Part shown: positions 19,037-27,011 of the stretch, in pieces
How the letters are laid out: every line of letters starts with the position of its first letter
Position numbering within the stretch: position 1 is the first letter of the stretch
Origin: JBFMEX01 sp040752215
GTDB taxonomy: Bacteria > Pseudomonadota > Alphaproteobacteria > Rhizobiales > Hyphomicrobiaceae
Assembly: GCA_040752215.1 (NCBI GenBank)
Contig: JBFMEX010000008.1
Coordinates: 1-36,101 of the forward strand
Direction: 5' to 3'
DNA: 36,101 nt
Notes under the pieces: generated by a model
Told to the model about the DNA's origin: nothing
The model's input: only the letters and a program-made list of their open reading frames with translations
The model's database searches: none
Position numbers and translations under genes: made by a program

Positions 19037-19415
19037 TGTCGGGATGCACTTACGCGGTACGCAACAGGACGCCACTCACGCGATACGCATACGCAACGGA
19101 CGCAACCGGCACTTACGCAGCACAAGATCGAGACACGGAGCACGCCGACACGGTACTTGCGGCGGGGCAGGACCGGGCGTCCACGCGACCTCGCTTCGAT
19201 CCCGGTTCACCCTGCGTTCCGCGAACGAGACCAATACACCGTGACATTCGGGCAACGAAAAGGCGCGATGTTGTTCCGCTGTGGGTAATTGCCTTGACAG
19301 CACATGAACGTTGTCCGGCCCCTTGGACGAGTCCATTGATACGGCTCGGAAAAGCAGAGGGGTCCGGGGCGCTCCGCGGCGAATCGCGACGGGGAGGAAA
19401 ATTAATGTTTCTCGG

Positions 19416-19937
19416 CTACCGGCGAATCGCGCTGGCGAACGCCGCGTTGAGTGCGGTCGCGAAGATGACCATCGACAGCACGGCGTTCCAGCCGGCGAAC
19501 GACAGGCCGGCGAATCGCCACTGCGCCTCGTCGCAGCGCACGACCTGCGTCGTCGCCAGCTTCTCGAGCAGGTTGCCGGCATTGCCGGTGATCGCCTGGC
19601 CGCCGCCGCAGGTGTCCGGGCCCGGCCAGTATCCCCACTCCGCGCCGGCCTGGTAGACGCCGAGCCCGGCATTGGCGAGGAACGCCAGCGCCACAAGGAA
19701 TAGGAGGAGCGCGGCCCATCGCCGCTCCTCGGCGCTGACCAGCGCCAGCGCGAGGAACAGCAGCGGGATGCCGGCATAGTAGGCGTAGCGCTGCTGCAGG
19801 CACAGCGGGCACGGCACGTAGCCGCCGATGTGCTCGAAGGCGAGCGCGGCGAGGATCACGCCGAGCGCCATCAGCAGGGCGAGCCCTCCGGCGCGATAGG
19901 CCGCGGCCTCCGACGGATCACGCTTCACGACAGCCAT
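19416..19937 (-). CDS. dsbB: Disulfide bond formation protein DsbB
   Basis: DsbB reoxidises the periplasmic oxidase DsbA and passes electrons to quinones. The 173-residue protein has four hydrophobic membrane segments (about 15-35, 48-65, 68-88 and 145-165). The first redox pair is in PCPLCLQQR and the second consists of the Cys in PDTCGGG and the one in VRCDE, as the family requires. ATG 19937 is preceded by GAGGT that overlaps the yqaA stop, so the two genes are probably translationally coupled. The yqaA-dsbB pair is common in alphaproteobacteria. No dsbA is in the window. Confidence 0.93.
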   Translation of the reverse strand: MAVVKRDPSEAAAYRAGGLALLMALGVILAALAFEHIGGYVPCPLCLQQRYAYYAGIPLLFLALALVSAEERRWAALLLFLVALAFLANAGLGVYQAGAEWGYWPGPDTCGGGQAITGNAGNLLEKLATTQVVRCDEAQWRFAGLSFAGWNAVLSMVIFATALNAAFASAIRR

Positions 19938-19947
19938 GGCACGCACC

Positions 19948-20541
19948 TCAGAACAGATACTTGACGGCGAAGAACCCGCCAACGAGCAGCACGACGAACA
20001 CCGTGGTGACGAGGCTGAGCCGGCGCTCGATGAAATCGCGGATCGGCTCGCCGAACCAGTAGAGTAGCGCGGCGACGAGAAAGAACCGCATCGCCCGCGC
20101 GCCGACGCTCGCCAGCATGAACGGTATCAGCGGCATGGCCGTGACCCCGGCAGTGATCGTCAGCACCTTGTAGGGGAACGGCGTCATGCCTTTGATCAGC
20201 AGGATCCAAACGCCGTATTCGTTGAACCACTGGCGGAAAGTGTCGAAGCTTTCGGCCTTGCCGTAGAGCTGCAGGATCGGCAGCCCGATCGCCTCGAAGA
20301 AGAAGTAGCCGATCGCGTAGCCGAATACACCGCCGACCACCGAGCCGATCGTTGCCAGCGTCGCATACGCCCAGGCCTTCAGCCGGTTGGCCAGCACCAT
20401 CGGCACCAGCATCACGTCGGGCGGAATCGGGAAGAACGAGCTCTCGATGAACGAGACCCAGAACAGCGCGTGCGGCGCGCGCTCGTCGGCCGCGGCCCGC
20501 ATCATCCAGTCGTAAAGGCGTCGCATCATTGCCGCGCTCAT
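19948..20541 (-). CDS. YqaA/DedA-family membrane protein
   Basis: This 197-residue integral membrane protein belongs to the YqaA branch of the DedA/SNARE-associated superfamily. It has SFIESSFFPIPPDVMLVPMV near residues 30-49, a GYAIGYFFFEAIG helix, and KGMTPFPYKVLTITAG near 115-130. DedA proteins are linked to undecaprenyl phosphate or phospholipid flipping; the exact function of YqaA is unknown. There are four to five hydrophobic segments. The start may be ATG 20541 or one of the Mets four to five residues later. It is upstream of and coupled to dsbB. Confidence 0.88.
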   Translation of the reverse strand: MSAAMMRRLYDWMMRAAADERAPHALFWVSFIESSFFPIPPDVMLVPMVLANRLKAWAYATLATIGSVVGGVFGYAIGYFFFEAIGLPILQLYGKAESFDTFRQWFNEYGVWILLIKGMTPFPYKVLTITAGVTAMPLIPFMLASVGARAMRFFLVAALLYWFGEPIRDFIERRLSLVTTVFVVLLVGGFFAVKYLF

Positions 20542-20608
20542 TAGGGGTTGCCACGCCGAGTGTCCAGAGCGGAGATGGTGCCAGGATTCGCCGGTCAGTC
20601 GGCGCGGC

Positions 20609-21793
20609 TCAACGCGGCGCAGGTGCGAGGCTCTTGGCCAGCTCGCGGATGACCGCGTCCAGCACCATTCGGCCGCGCGGCGTCGCGACGAGGCGCCGGC
20701 CGTCGGCGCTTTCGGTCAAGAGGCCGAGGCTGGCAAGGTGCCGCAGCGTCTCGGCCGCCGGGGTGACGCCGGCGAGGCCGGCCAGCCGAGCGAGGTCCAG
20801 CCCTTCGCTGATCCTGAGCCCCATCACCAGCATCTCGTCGGCGATCTCCGCGCGCGAGAGAACGCTCGAGCTGGCGAGGCCGTGGCCACGCTGCTCGACC
20901 TGCGCGAGCCACGCCTCGGGGCTCTTCAGCGTGGCGGTCGCGGTGCGCGCGCCATCGCGCACGAGGCGGCCGTGAGCGCCCGGCCCGACGCCGGCGTAGG
21001 GGCCATAGCGCCAGTAGAGCAGGTTGTGACGGCTCTCTGCGCCTTTGCGCGCATGGTTGGAGACCTCGTAGCCGGCGAGCCCGGCGGCCTCGGTCAGCTC
21101 AGCGGTCGCCTCGTAGAGCCGGCTCGCCGCCTCGCCATCGGGTACGACGAGCTTGCCGGCGGCGTGGAGCCGCGCATAGGCCGTCTCCGGCTCGATCGTC
21201 AGCTGGTAGAGCGAGAGATGCTCGCCGGCCATCGACAACGCCTCGCCGAGCTCCGCTCGCCACTCCGCATCGGTCTGGCCGGGGCGCGCGTAGATGAGAT
21301 CGAACGAGGTGCGCGCGAACGTCGCTTGTGCGATTCTCGTCGCCGTGCGCGCCTCGGCGACGGTGTGGATGCGGCCGAGCGCCTTCAGCGCATCGTCGCG
21401 CAAGGATTGCACGCCGATCGACACCCGGTTGACGCCGGCCGCGCGATAGCCGGCGAAGCGTGCCGCTTCCACACTGCCCGGATTGGCCTCGAGCGTGATC
21501 TCGGCGTCGGCCGCCACCGGCCACAGTGCGCCGATTCGGTCGAGGATCGCGCCGACACTCTCGGGCTGCATCAGCGATGGCGTGCCGCCGCCGAAAAATA
21601 TGCTCGTGACCGTGCGCTTGTCGGTCAGTCCCGCGACATGGTGGAGTTCGCGCAGGTAGGCGGCGAGAAACCGCGCCTCGTCGGGGCCGCCGATGCGGAC
21701 GTGGCTGTTGAAGTCGCAGTAGGGGCACTTCTGCGTGCAGAACGGCCAGTGGACGTAGACGCCGAACCCGGGCTCGCTGATCGCTTCGCTCAC
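20609..21793 (-). CDS. hemW: HemW, radical SAM heme chaperone (HemN-like)
   Basis: HemW is a radical SAM protein related to coproporphyrinogen III dehydrogenase HemN, now known mainly as a heme chaperone. The 394-residue protein opens with GVYVHWPFCTQKCPYCDF, where CX3CX2C binds the 4Fe-4S cluster and the following Phe is typical of HemW; HemN has an extra Cys there. FFGGGTPSLM and ISIG-type VNRVSIGVQS follow, as does the C-terminal HemN domain. GTG 21793 is chosen because GGAGAT lies nine bases upstream; the frame is open further back through repeat-containing DNA. It is downstream of rdgB on the same strand, the usual order. Confidence 0.93.
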   Translation of the reverse strand: MSEAISEPGFGVYVHWPFCTQKCPYCDFNSHVRIGGPDEARFLAAYLRELHHVAGLTDKRTVTSIFFGGGTPSLMQPESVGAILDRIGALWPVAADAEITLEANPGSVEAARFAGYRAAGVNRVSIGVQSLRDDALKALGRIHTVAEARTATRIAQATFARTSFDLIYARPGQTDAEWRAELGEALSMAGEHLSLYQLTIEPETAYARLHAAGKLVVPDGEAASRLYEATAELTEAAGLAGYEVSNHARKGAESRHNLLYWRYGPYAGVGPGAHGRLVRDGARTATATLKSPEAWLAQVEQRGHGLASSSVLSRAEIADEMLVMGLRISEGLDLARLAGLAGVTPAAETLRHLASLGLLTESADGRRLVATPRGRMVLDAVIRELAKSLAPAPR

Positions 21794-21876
21794 GCGCAAT
21801 CCATCTCCAAACTGGCGGCTGCACACCAATGTCGCCGAGACCTGCCCCATTGGCATTCTGTCCGCCGGACTTCACG

Positions 21877-21905
21877 GTCACCCCGGCGAAGGCCGGGGAC
21901 CATCC
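21877..21905. repeat. Palindromic intergenic repeat, copy A
   Basis: GTCACCCCGGCGAAGGCCGGGGACCATCC-type sequence. CCCCGGC (21881-21887) pairs with GCCGGGG (21892-21898) around GAAG. This is the dispersed palindrome often seen between alphaproteobacterial genes. A second copy is at 22029 and a related core lies inside rdgB. Confidence 0.8.
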
Positions 21906-22028
21906 ACCGCCGAGGTCGCGCGCCAGACTTGCCGTGACCGGATCCCGGCCTGTTCCGCTGCGCGTACTTCCGTGCGCTGGCGCGCCAGGACGACGTGCGT
22001 GTCGGGGCAATCGCGCCGCTCCACACAC

Positions 22029-22058
22029 CGTCACCCCGGCGCAGGTCGGGGCCCATCC
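22029..22058. repeat. Palindromic intergenic repeat, copy B
   Basis: CGTCACCCCGGCGCAGGTCGGGGCCCATCC-type sequence, the same as copy A apart from a few changes. The stem CCCCGGC/GTCGGGG keeps one G-T pair. Copies A and B are direct repeats in the 298-base hemW-rdgB gap, which otherwise shows nothing. Confidence 0.78.
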
Positions 22059-22091
22059 GAACCAACCATTGAGCGCCAGGGCCGGCGCACT

Positions 22092-22973
22092 TTACCGGCT
22101 CGCGGCGAGCAACGCTTTGGCGAGGAGGCGCCACTTGGGCTCCGCCTCCAGCTCCGGGTTGTCCAACGCCCGCTCGAGCGCGGCCAGATACTCCGCGATG
22201 CCCGTCGTCGTCCAGCTCCCTGCGTGCCGCTCGCGGTCGGCGCGCAGATTGGCGACGAATCGCACCAGCTCGGCGCGGGTCGAGAGATTGGCCGCCGCAG
22301 CTTCCAGCGCCGCCAGGCGATCACCGGCCTTCGCCGGCCGCGCCTCAACGGTCGTCTCCTCGCGACCCTCGAGCGCCACGCGACGGAACTTGTCGAACGC
22401 GCGCGTGCGATGGGAGATGGCGTACTTGTCGGCCGGCTCCATCTCGCCGAACGTCAGCACCGCGCCGTCGGGGCAGAACATCGGATCGTAGCCGAACCCG
22501 TTGCCGCCGCGCGGCGGCCACACCAGCGTGCCGTCGACGCGCCCGTCGAACTCCTCGGTCTGCCCGTCCGGCCAGGCGAGACAGATCACGGAGATGAAAT
22601 TGGCCCTCGGTGGCGTCGACCAGGCGCCGCGCCCGGCGAGCTCGTCGTGAACGCGCCGCATCGCGACCGAGAAGTCCTTCGCCGGGCCGGCCCACCGGGC
22701 GGAGTAAACGCCCGGCGCGCCACCGAGCGCGTCGACCTCGAGCCCGGAATCGTCGGCGAGCGCCGGCAGGCCGGAGGCTTGCGCCGCGGCAAGCGCCTTC
22801 AATCGCGCATTGGCGGCGAATGTCGCCTCGGTCTCCTCCGGCTCGGCGAGGCCGAGCTCACCGGCCGACACCGCGTCGAGGCCGTAGGGGTGGATCAGCT
22901 GGTTGATCTCCCACACCTTGCCCTTGTTGTGGCTGGCGACGACGACCCGGGTGCCCGCTTCGAGACGACGCAT
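22092..22973 (-). CDS. rdgB: RdgB/HAM1 non-canonical purine NTP pyrophosphatase with extra C-terminal domain
   Basis: RdgB hydrolyses ITP, XTP and dITP to keep deaminated purines out of nucleic acids. The core occupies residues 1-200, with ASHNKGK (13-19), ADDSGLEVDALGG (73-85), GGNGFGYDP (157-165) and ISHRTRAFDKF (186-196); RdgB normally ends here at about 200. This protein continues to residue 293. A linker with ARPAKAG (211-217) is encoded by a palindromic repeat core, then a helical region (about 230-293) contains ELVRFVANLRADRE, SW, YLAALERAL and WRLLAKALLAA. This resembles the DUF7660 family. ATG 22973 overlaps the VOC stop as TGATG, so translation is coupled. The fusion appears genuine because the frame is open throughout. 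Confidence 0.93.
   Translation of the reverse strand: MRRLEAGTRVVVASHNKGKVWEINQLIHPYGLDAVSAGELGLAEPEETEATFAANARLKALAAAQASGLPALADDSGLEVDALGGAPGVYSARWAGPAKDFSVAMRRVHDELAGRGAWSTPPRANFISVICLAWPDGQTEEFDGRVDGTLVWPPRGGNGFGYDPMFCPDGAVLTFGEMEPADKYAISHRTRAFDKFRRVALEGREETTVEARPAKAGDRLAALEAAAANLSTRAELVRFVANLRADRERHAGSWTTTGIAEYLAALERALDNPELEAEPKWRLLAKALLAASR
22325..22338. repeat. Palindromic repeat core inside rdgB
   Basis: CCGGCCTTCGCCGG (the complement of CCGGCGAAGGCCGG) is the same 14-base core as intergenic copy A. On the coding strand it encodes PAKAG, exactly between the RdgB core and its extra C-terminal domain. Confidence 0.7.
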
Positions 22974-23386
22974 CAGGTGAGCCCCCAAATCCTCGGCTCC
23001 GCCAGCTCCAGGCAGTTGCCGGCCGGATCGCGGAAGTAGATCGAGCGGCCCCCGCCCGGCCACTCGAAGTCGGCCTCGATGGCGACGCCGGATCGCTCGA
23101 GCCGCGTCCGCCACGCGTCGATCTCGGTCGCGCTCGCCTTGAAGCAGACGTGGCCGGGTCCGCGGCTCCCGTGCGGCGGCACCGGCAGCCGGGCATCGGC
23201 GGCCGGCGGCACCTCGGTCACGGCGGGGTCGAACAGCAGCAGCATCTGGTCGGCGAGCCTGAAGAATATGTGCCGGCCGTCAACCTTGGCGTACACCGCG
23301 AGCCCGAGCACGCCCGCATAGAACGCCTCCGCCGCGGCGAGGTCGTCGACGTAGAGGACGGTTTCGAGAACGGCTTGCAGTTTCAT
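22973..23386 (-). CDS. VOC-superfamily (glyoxalase/bleomycin-resistance-like) protein
   Basis: This 137-residue protein has the vicinal-oxygen-chelate pattern: LETVLYVDDLAAAEAFYAGVLGL at residues 7-29, a central HVCFKA, and YFRDPAGNCLELAEP at 117-131. The possible metal residues are His79 (in GPGHVCF) and Glu127, with a third less clear. VOC proteins are metal enzymes or binding proteins with very diverse substrates, so no reaction can be named. ATG 23386 is 20 bases after rph, and its stop codon shares a base with the rdgB start (TGATG). It is an insertion between rph and rdgB, which are directly adjacent in many relatives. Confidence 0.88.
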   Translation of the reverse strand: MKLQAVLETVLYVDDLAAAEAFYAGVLGLAVYAKVDGRHIFFRLADQMLLLFDPAVTEVPPAADARLPVPPHGSRGPGHVCFKASATEIDAWRTRLERSGVAIEADFEWPGGGRSIYFRDPAGNCLELAEPRIWGLT

Positions 23387-23406
23387 GGCGTCGTCCGCGG
23401 GACGGC

Positions 23407-24120
23407 TCAGGCGACCGTCAGCTTCTGCAGCTCGACCAATTCGCCGATGCCCTTCTTGGCCAGTGCCATCAGCTCGTCGAAGCTCGCTTGGCTGAACGGT
23501 ACCGTTTCCGCCGTGCCCTGCACCTCGACGATTCCGCCGGCACCCGTCATGACGAAGTTGGCATCCGCGTCGGCGTTCGAATCCTCGGCGTAGTCGAGGT
23601 CGAGCACCGGCTTGCCGCCATAGAGCCCGCAGCTGATGGCGGCCACCTGGTCGCGCAACACGCCGTCCTTGACCATGTCGCGCAGCTTCATCCACTGGAT
23701 GCAGTCGTGCAGCGCCACCCAGGCACCGGTGATCGAGGCGGTGCGCGTGCCGCCGTCGGCCTGGATCACGTCGCAATCGACGGTGATCTGCCGCTCACCG
23801 AGCTTGGTGAGGTCGACGACCGCCCTGAGTGCGCGGCCGACGAGGCGTTGGATCTCCTGCGTGCGTCCCGAGGGGTGACCGCTCGTCACCTCGCGCCGGG
23901 TGCGGTCGGTTGTGGCGCGCGGCAGCATGGCGTACTCGGCGGTCACCCAGCCGCGGCCCTGTCCCTTGAGCCACGGCGGCACCCGCTCCTCGAGGCTCGC
24001 GGTGCACAGCACGTGGGTGTTGCCGAACTTGATCAGGCACGAGCCCTCGGCGTGCATGTTGACGGCCCGCTCGATGGAGACGCGGCGCAGCTCGTCGGGC
24101 TGGCGTTTGGATGGGCGCAT
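23407..24120 (-). CDS. rph: Ribonuclease PH
   Basis: RNase PH trims the 3' ends of tRNA precursors using phosphate. The 237-residue protein is full length: it opens with MRPSKRQPDELRRVSIE, has EERVPPWLKGQGRGWVTAEY, the conserved RTQEIQRLVGRALRAVVDL, and TVDCDVIQADGGTRTASITG with the metal-binding Asp residues. ATG 24120 is the first in-frame start after the divergent promoter region. It heads a minus-strand operon rph-VOC-rdgB-hemW and is divergent from hrcA, the usual alphaproteobacterial arrangement. Confidence 0.97.
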   Translation of the reverse strand: MRPSKRQPDELRRVSIERAVNMHAEGSCLIKFGNTHVLCTASLEERVPPWLKGQGRGWVTAEYAMLPRATTDRTRREVTSGHPSGRTQEIQRLVGRALRAVVDLTKLGERQITVDCDVIQADGGTRTASITGAWVALHDCIQWMKLRDMVKDGVLRDQVAAISCGLYGGKPVLDLDYAEDSNADADANFVMTGAGGIVEVQGTAETVPFSQASFDELMALAKKGIGELVELQKLTVA

Positions 24121-24251
24121 GGGACTTTCGCTCGGGTTCGAGGTCTGGCCGGGCTGAAAAAGGAAGCCCCGCGGGAATCCGGCTGGAACCTACGGGACAC
24201 GGCGCGCGTCTTCAACCGCGAATGGCGACCGATTCCGGGTCCGGGGGCATA

Positions 24252-24281
24252 TTTGACGCGGGGCGCCGTCCCTACCTAGAC
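24252..24281 (+). promoter_or_regulatory. Candidate promoter for hrcA
   Basis: TTTGACG at 24252-24258 fits a -35 box. CTAGAC at 24276-24281 could be a sigma-70 -10 box at 17 bases, or CCTACCT at 24271-24277 a heat-shock sigma-32 -10 element at shorter spacing. It lies about 60 bases upstream of hrcA. No CIRCE inverted repeat (TTAGCACTC-N9-GAGTGCTAA) is present in the 219-base rph-hrcA gap. Confidence 0.4.
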
Positions 24282-24339
24282 TCCGCGACCCCGATGCCGC
24301 CGCGATACGTGCAGGGAGGCAGGGAGAGAGTAGGGAGAG

Positions 24340-25398
24340 ATGACAGAAGGCTCCAGCGAGCTCATCCGCCTCAACGACCGCTCGCGCGCCATCTTGCGTC
24401 AGATCGTCGAGTCGTACCTCGCCACCGGCGAGCCGGTCGGCTCGCGCAATCTCTCGCGCGTGCTGCCGATGACGCTGTCACCGGCCTCGATCCGCAACGT
24501 GATGTCGGACCTCGAGCACCTCGGCCTCATCTTCGCGCCGCATACCTCCGCCGGGCGGCTGCCGACCGAGCTCGGGCTCAGGCTGTTCGTCGACGGACTG
24601 CTCGAGGTCGGCGACCTGACCGAGGACGAGCGCCGCCAGATCGAAGCGCAGATCGGCGCCTCGCGGCAGAAATCCGTCGACCAGGTGCTGAGCGAGGCCA
24701 GCGAGATGATGTCCGGCCTCTCCCATTGCGCCGGCGTCGTGCTGGCGGAGAAGCAGGATGCGCGGCTGAAGCATATCGAGTTCGTGCCGCTGGAGCCCGG
24801 CAAAGCACTGGTAGTTCTGGTCGGCGAGGCGAGCACGGTCGAGAACCGGGTCGTCTCGCTGCCGCCGGGTCTCCCCGTCTCGGCGCTGGCCGAGGCCGCG
24901 AACTACCTGAACGCCCACATCCGCGGCCTCACTATCGCCGAGGCGCGAGGGCGCATCGAGACCGAGCTGAAAACCGCCAAGGCCGAGCTCGACGAGCTGA
25001 CGCAAAAGGTCATCCAGGCCGGTCTCGCCGAGTGGTCCGGCTCGCTCGACGAGCGAAAGAGTCTGATCGTGCGCGGCCAGTCGAACCTGTTGAAGGATCT
25101 GACCGCGATCGACGATCTGGAGCGGATTCGGCGCCTGTTCGACGATCTCGAATCGAAGCGCGATCTCGTGCAGATCCTGGGCCTCGCCGAGAAGGCGCAC
25201 GGTGTGCGCATTTTCATCGGCTCGGAGAACAAGCTGTTCTCGCTGTCCGGCTCGTCGCTGATCGTCGCGCCGTTCCACGATGGCAAGCGAAAAGTGGTCG
25301 GTGTGCTCGGCGTGATCGGCCCGACGCGGCTGAATTACGCCCGCATCATCCCTATGGTCGACTTCACCGCCAAGCTGGTCGGGCGGCTGCTGACTTGA
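24340..25398 (+). CDS. hrcA: Heat-inducible transcription repressor HrcA
   Basis: HrcA represses groE and other heat-shock genes by binding the CIRCE operator; GroEL keeps it active. The 352-residue protein has the winged-helix N terminus: LRQIVESYLATGEPVGSR at about 15-32, SPASIRNVMSDLEHLGLI and HTSAGRLPTE. The GAF-like middle and the C-terminal segment with FIGSENKLFSL and VIGPTRLNYARIIPMVD match the family. ATG 24340 has AGGGAGAG just upstream. It heads the hrcA-grpE-dnaK-dnaJ block. No CIRCE site is visible in this window, so its targets lie elsewhere, most likely groESL. Confidence 0.97.
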   Translation: MTEGSSELIRLNDRSRAILRQIVESYLATGEPVGSRNLSRVLPMTLSPASIRNVMSDLEHLGLIFAPHTSAGRLPTELGLRLFVDGLLEVGDLTEDERRQIEAQIGASRQKSVDQVLSEASEMMSGLSHCAGVVLAEKQDARLKHIEFVPLEPGKALVVLVGEASTVENRVVSLPPGLPVSALAEAANYLNAHIRGLTIAEARGRIETELKTAKAELDELTQKVIQAGLAEWSGSLDERKSLIVRGQSNLLKDLTAIDDLERIRRLFDDLESKRDLVQILGLAEKAHGVRIFIGSENKLFSLSGSSLIVAPFHDGKRKVVGVLGVIGPTRLNYARIIPMVDFTAKLVGRLLT

Positions 25399-25514
25399 TT
25401 TTTTCGCCCCCGGGCCTGATATCGGGCGCGACCCGGCGGGGTCCGGCCCTGCCCCAGGCGTTCCACGCGCCGGCCCTGTGTGGCCGCGCCCATTGAAATG
25501 CGAGCACGAGCATC

Positions 25515-26360
25515 ATGACGGACGACTCGAAGGAGACCAAGCCGGCGGCGGAGCCGGAGAAGACGCAGTCGCCGCGCCCGGCCGAGGCGCCACAGGGCGA
25601 GGTCGAGGGTCTCACCGAGGCGTTGTTCCCGGCTGATGCGGAGATCGCGCTTCTGACCGCGCGGGTCGCCGAGCTCGAGGGCGAGAAGACCAACCTGATC
25701 GACCGCCTGCTTCGCGCCCAGGCGGATTTGGAAAACTTCCGCAAGCGCACCGAGCGCGAGCGCGAGGAGACCGCCAAGTACGCCATCTCCAAGTTCGCCC
25801 GCGATGTCGTCGCCGTCGCCGACAACTTCGAGCGCGCGACTGCCGCGGTAGCACCTGACGAGCTGGCCGACAACCCGGCGCTCGGCGCCCTGCTCGACGG
25901 CGTCAAAATGACCGAGCGCGAGTTCCTCAATGCGCTCGAGCGCCACGGCGTCACGCGCATGGCTCCAAAAGGCGAGACCTTCGATCCCAACGTGCATCAG
26001 GCGGTGATGGAGCAGCACGACACGGCCGTGCCGGCCGGCACAGTTCTGCAGGTCTACCAGGCCGGCTACATGATCGAGGACCGCTGTCTCCGCCCGGCGA
26101 TGGTGGTCGTATCCCGCGGCGGTCCGAAGCAGCCCAAAGCGGCGCCGGCGGCTGTCGCAGAGGCCGCGACCGCCACCACTGCCGAGCCCGTCTCCGAGTC
26201 GCCCAACGGTGGGATGGCTACCGCCGCCGACGCTGCCAACGACGAGGCACCGCAGGCGGGGACTGAGGTTGCCGATGCCGGACCCGAGGTGGCTGCGGAA
26301 CCCCCGGCCGAGCAGCCGGACAGCGACGCCGGCGGCAGCTCCGACTCCCGGTCGGACTGA
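25515..26360 (+). CDS. grpE: GrpE nucleotide exchange factor
   Basis: GrpE releases ADP from DnaK and so drives the chaperone cycle. The 281-residue protein has the usual disordered N terminus, a long coiled coil (about 40-90, with LLRAQADLENFRKRTERE), and the beta-wing domain with GETFDPNVHQAVMEQ and QAGYMIEDRCLRPAMVVVS. After residue 200 a tail of about 80 residues follows, made almost only of Ala, Pro, Glu, Asp, Thr and Gly; normal GrpE ends near 200. The tail is low complexity and probably disordered and acidic. It follows hrcA by 116 bases. Confidence 0.96.
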   Translation: MTDDSKETKPAAEPEKTQSPRPAEAPQGEVEGLTEALFPADAEIALLTARVAELEGEKTNLIDRLLRAQADLENFRKRTEREREETAKYAISKFARDVVAVADNFERATAAVAPDELADNPALGALLDGVKMTEREFLNALERHGVTRMAPKGETFDPNVHQAVMEQHDTAVPAGTVLQVYQAGYMIEDRCLRPAMVVVSRGGPKQPKAAPAAVAEAATATTAEPVSESPNGGMATAADAANDEAPQAGTEVADAGPEVAAEPPAEQPDSDAGGSSDSRSD

Positions 26361-26470
26361 ACGGCCGGACCCGGGAATTCAGCCGCGACGTGAACCTCTG
26401 CCAGCTCCTCCGCGACGGATCGGCCGAGCGCCCGGAATTGGCCGGCGCCAAGTCGATCCAGGAGCTCTCC

Positions 26471-26818
26471 ATGTCCGTGATGTCCGTGACCTCGCGCCAC
26501 CCCTTTGTCAGCTGCCGCCGGCTCGTCGGCGATGCCGGCATGCTTTGTCTTCTCGCCGCCGCCGTCGCGCTCACCGGCACACCCGCCGCCGCCCACTCCA
26601 AGGGCCAATGCGCGAACTCGGTGGTCGAGGCCTGCAATAGCTCGTTTCCCAACAACTACGAGGGCCGGATCGCCTGCGTGAACAACGGCCTCGACGCCTG
26701 CGAGCATCACTCCCACGGCGGCGGGGGCGGCAAGAAATCGGCCTCCGACAACCTCACCTCCTCCGGCGGAGGTGCTGACGCGCGGCGACCGTCCCGCGTG
26801 CTACGCACGAGCCGCTGA
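26471..26818 (+). CDS. Small secreted Cys/His-containing protein of unknown function
   Basis: I do not recognise this 115-residue protein. It has a signal peptide: hydrophobic stretch MLCLLAAAVALTG (about 24-36) and a cleavage-like AAA before HSKGQ near residue 41. The mature part has four Cys in two CX8C pairs (CANSVVEAC and CVNNGLDAC), followed by EHHSHGGGGGKK, a possible metal-binding His cluster, and a Ser/Gly/Arg-rich tail. ATG 26471 is preceded by CAGGAG; GTG 26390 is a less likely longer start. It lies between grpE and dnaK, which are often close neighbours, so it interrupts the heat-shock cluster. Periplasmic metal binding is only a guess. Confidence 0.65.
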   Translation: MSVMSVTSRHPFVSCRRLVGDAGMLCLLAAAVALTGTPAAAHSKGQCANSVVEACNSSFPNNYEGRIACVNNGLDACEHHSHGGGGGKKSASDNLTSSGGGADARRPSRVLRTSR

Positions 26819-27011
26819 GCCGGGACGACCGGCCGCACGCTCCAATTCGAGACCGGCCACCGCATCTCCCGGCGGTGGCCGGAACGCGTTTCTGCCCTGG
26901 GCAGGGGCAAAGCCGACTTGGCAACTTGGAATTGATCGCTCGTTCACGGCGCCCAGATGCGGCCGAGTGGCAGCCGGCGCGAATTCATCACAGCCGGGTG
27001 ATCCGCCGCCG

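Larger units (their letters stand above)
18560..19415. other. 856-base gene-poor region with hairpins and short repeats
   Basis: No frame here looks like a protein I can support. The sequence differs from its surroundings: many GATACG and TTACGC words, a direct repeat GACGCCACTCAC at 18856-18867 and 19068-19079, and GCACTTACGC at 19047-19056 and 19110-19119. Two strong stem-loops stand close together (listed separately). A TTGACA occurs at 19294-19299. Possible readings are a structured RNA, the promoter region of the small gene at 18559 plus decayed mobile DNA, or an attachment-type site. Confidence 0.5.

Noticed and set aside
18873..19244. Plus-strand 123-residue frame in the gene-free region
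   Set aside because: Very rich in Arg, Ser, Thr and Gly, no ribosome binding site, covers hairpins and repeats; no family likeness.
24130..24160. GGGTTCGAGGTC looking like a tRNA T-arm
   Set aside because: No acceptor, D or anticodon stems can be formed around it.
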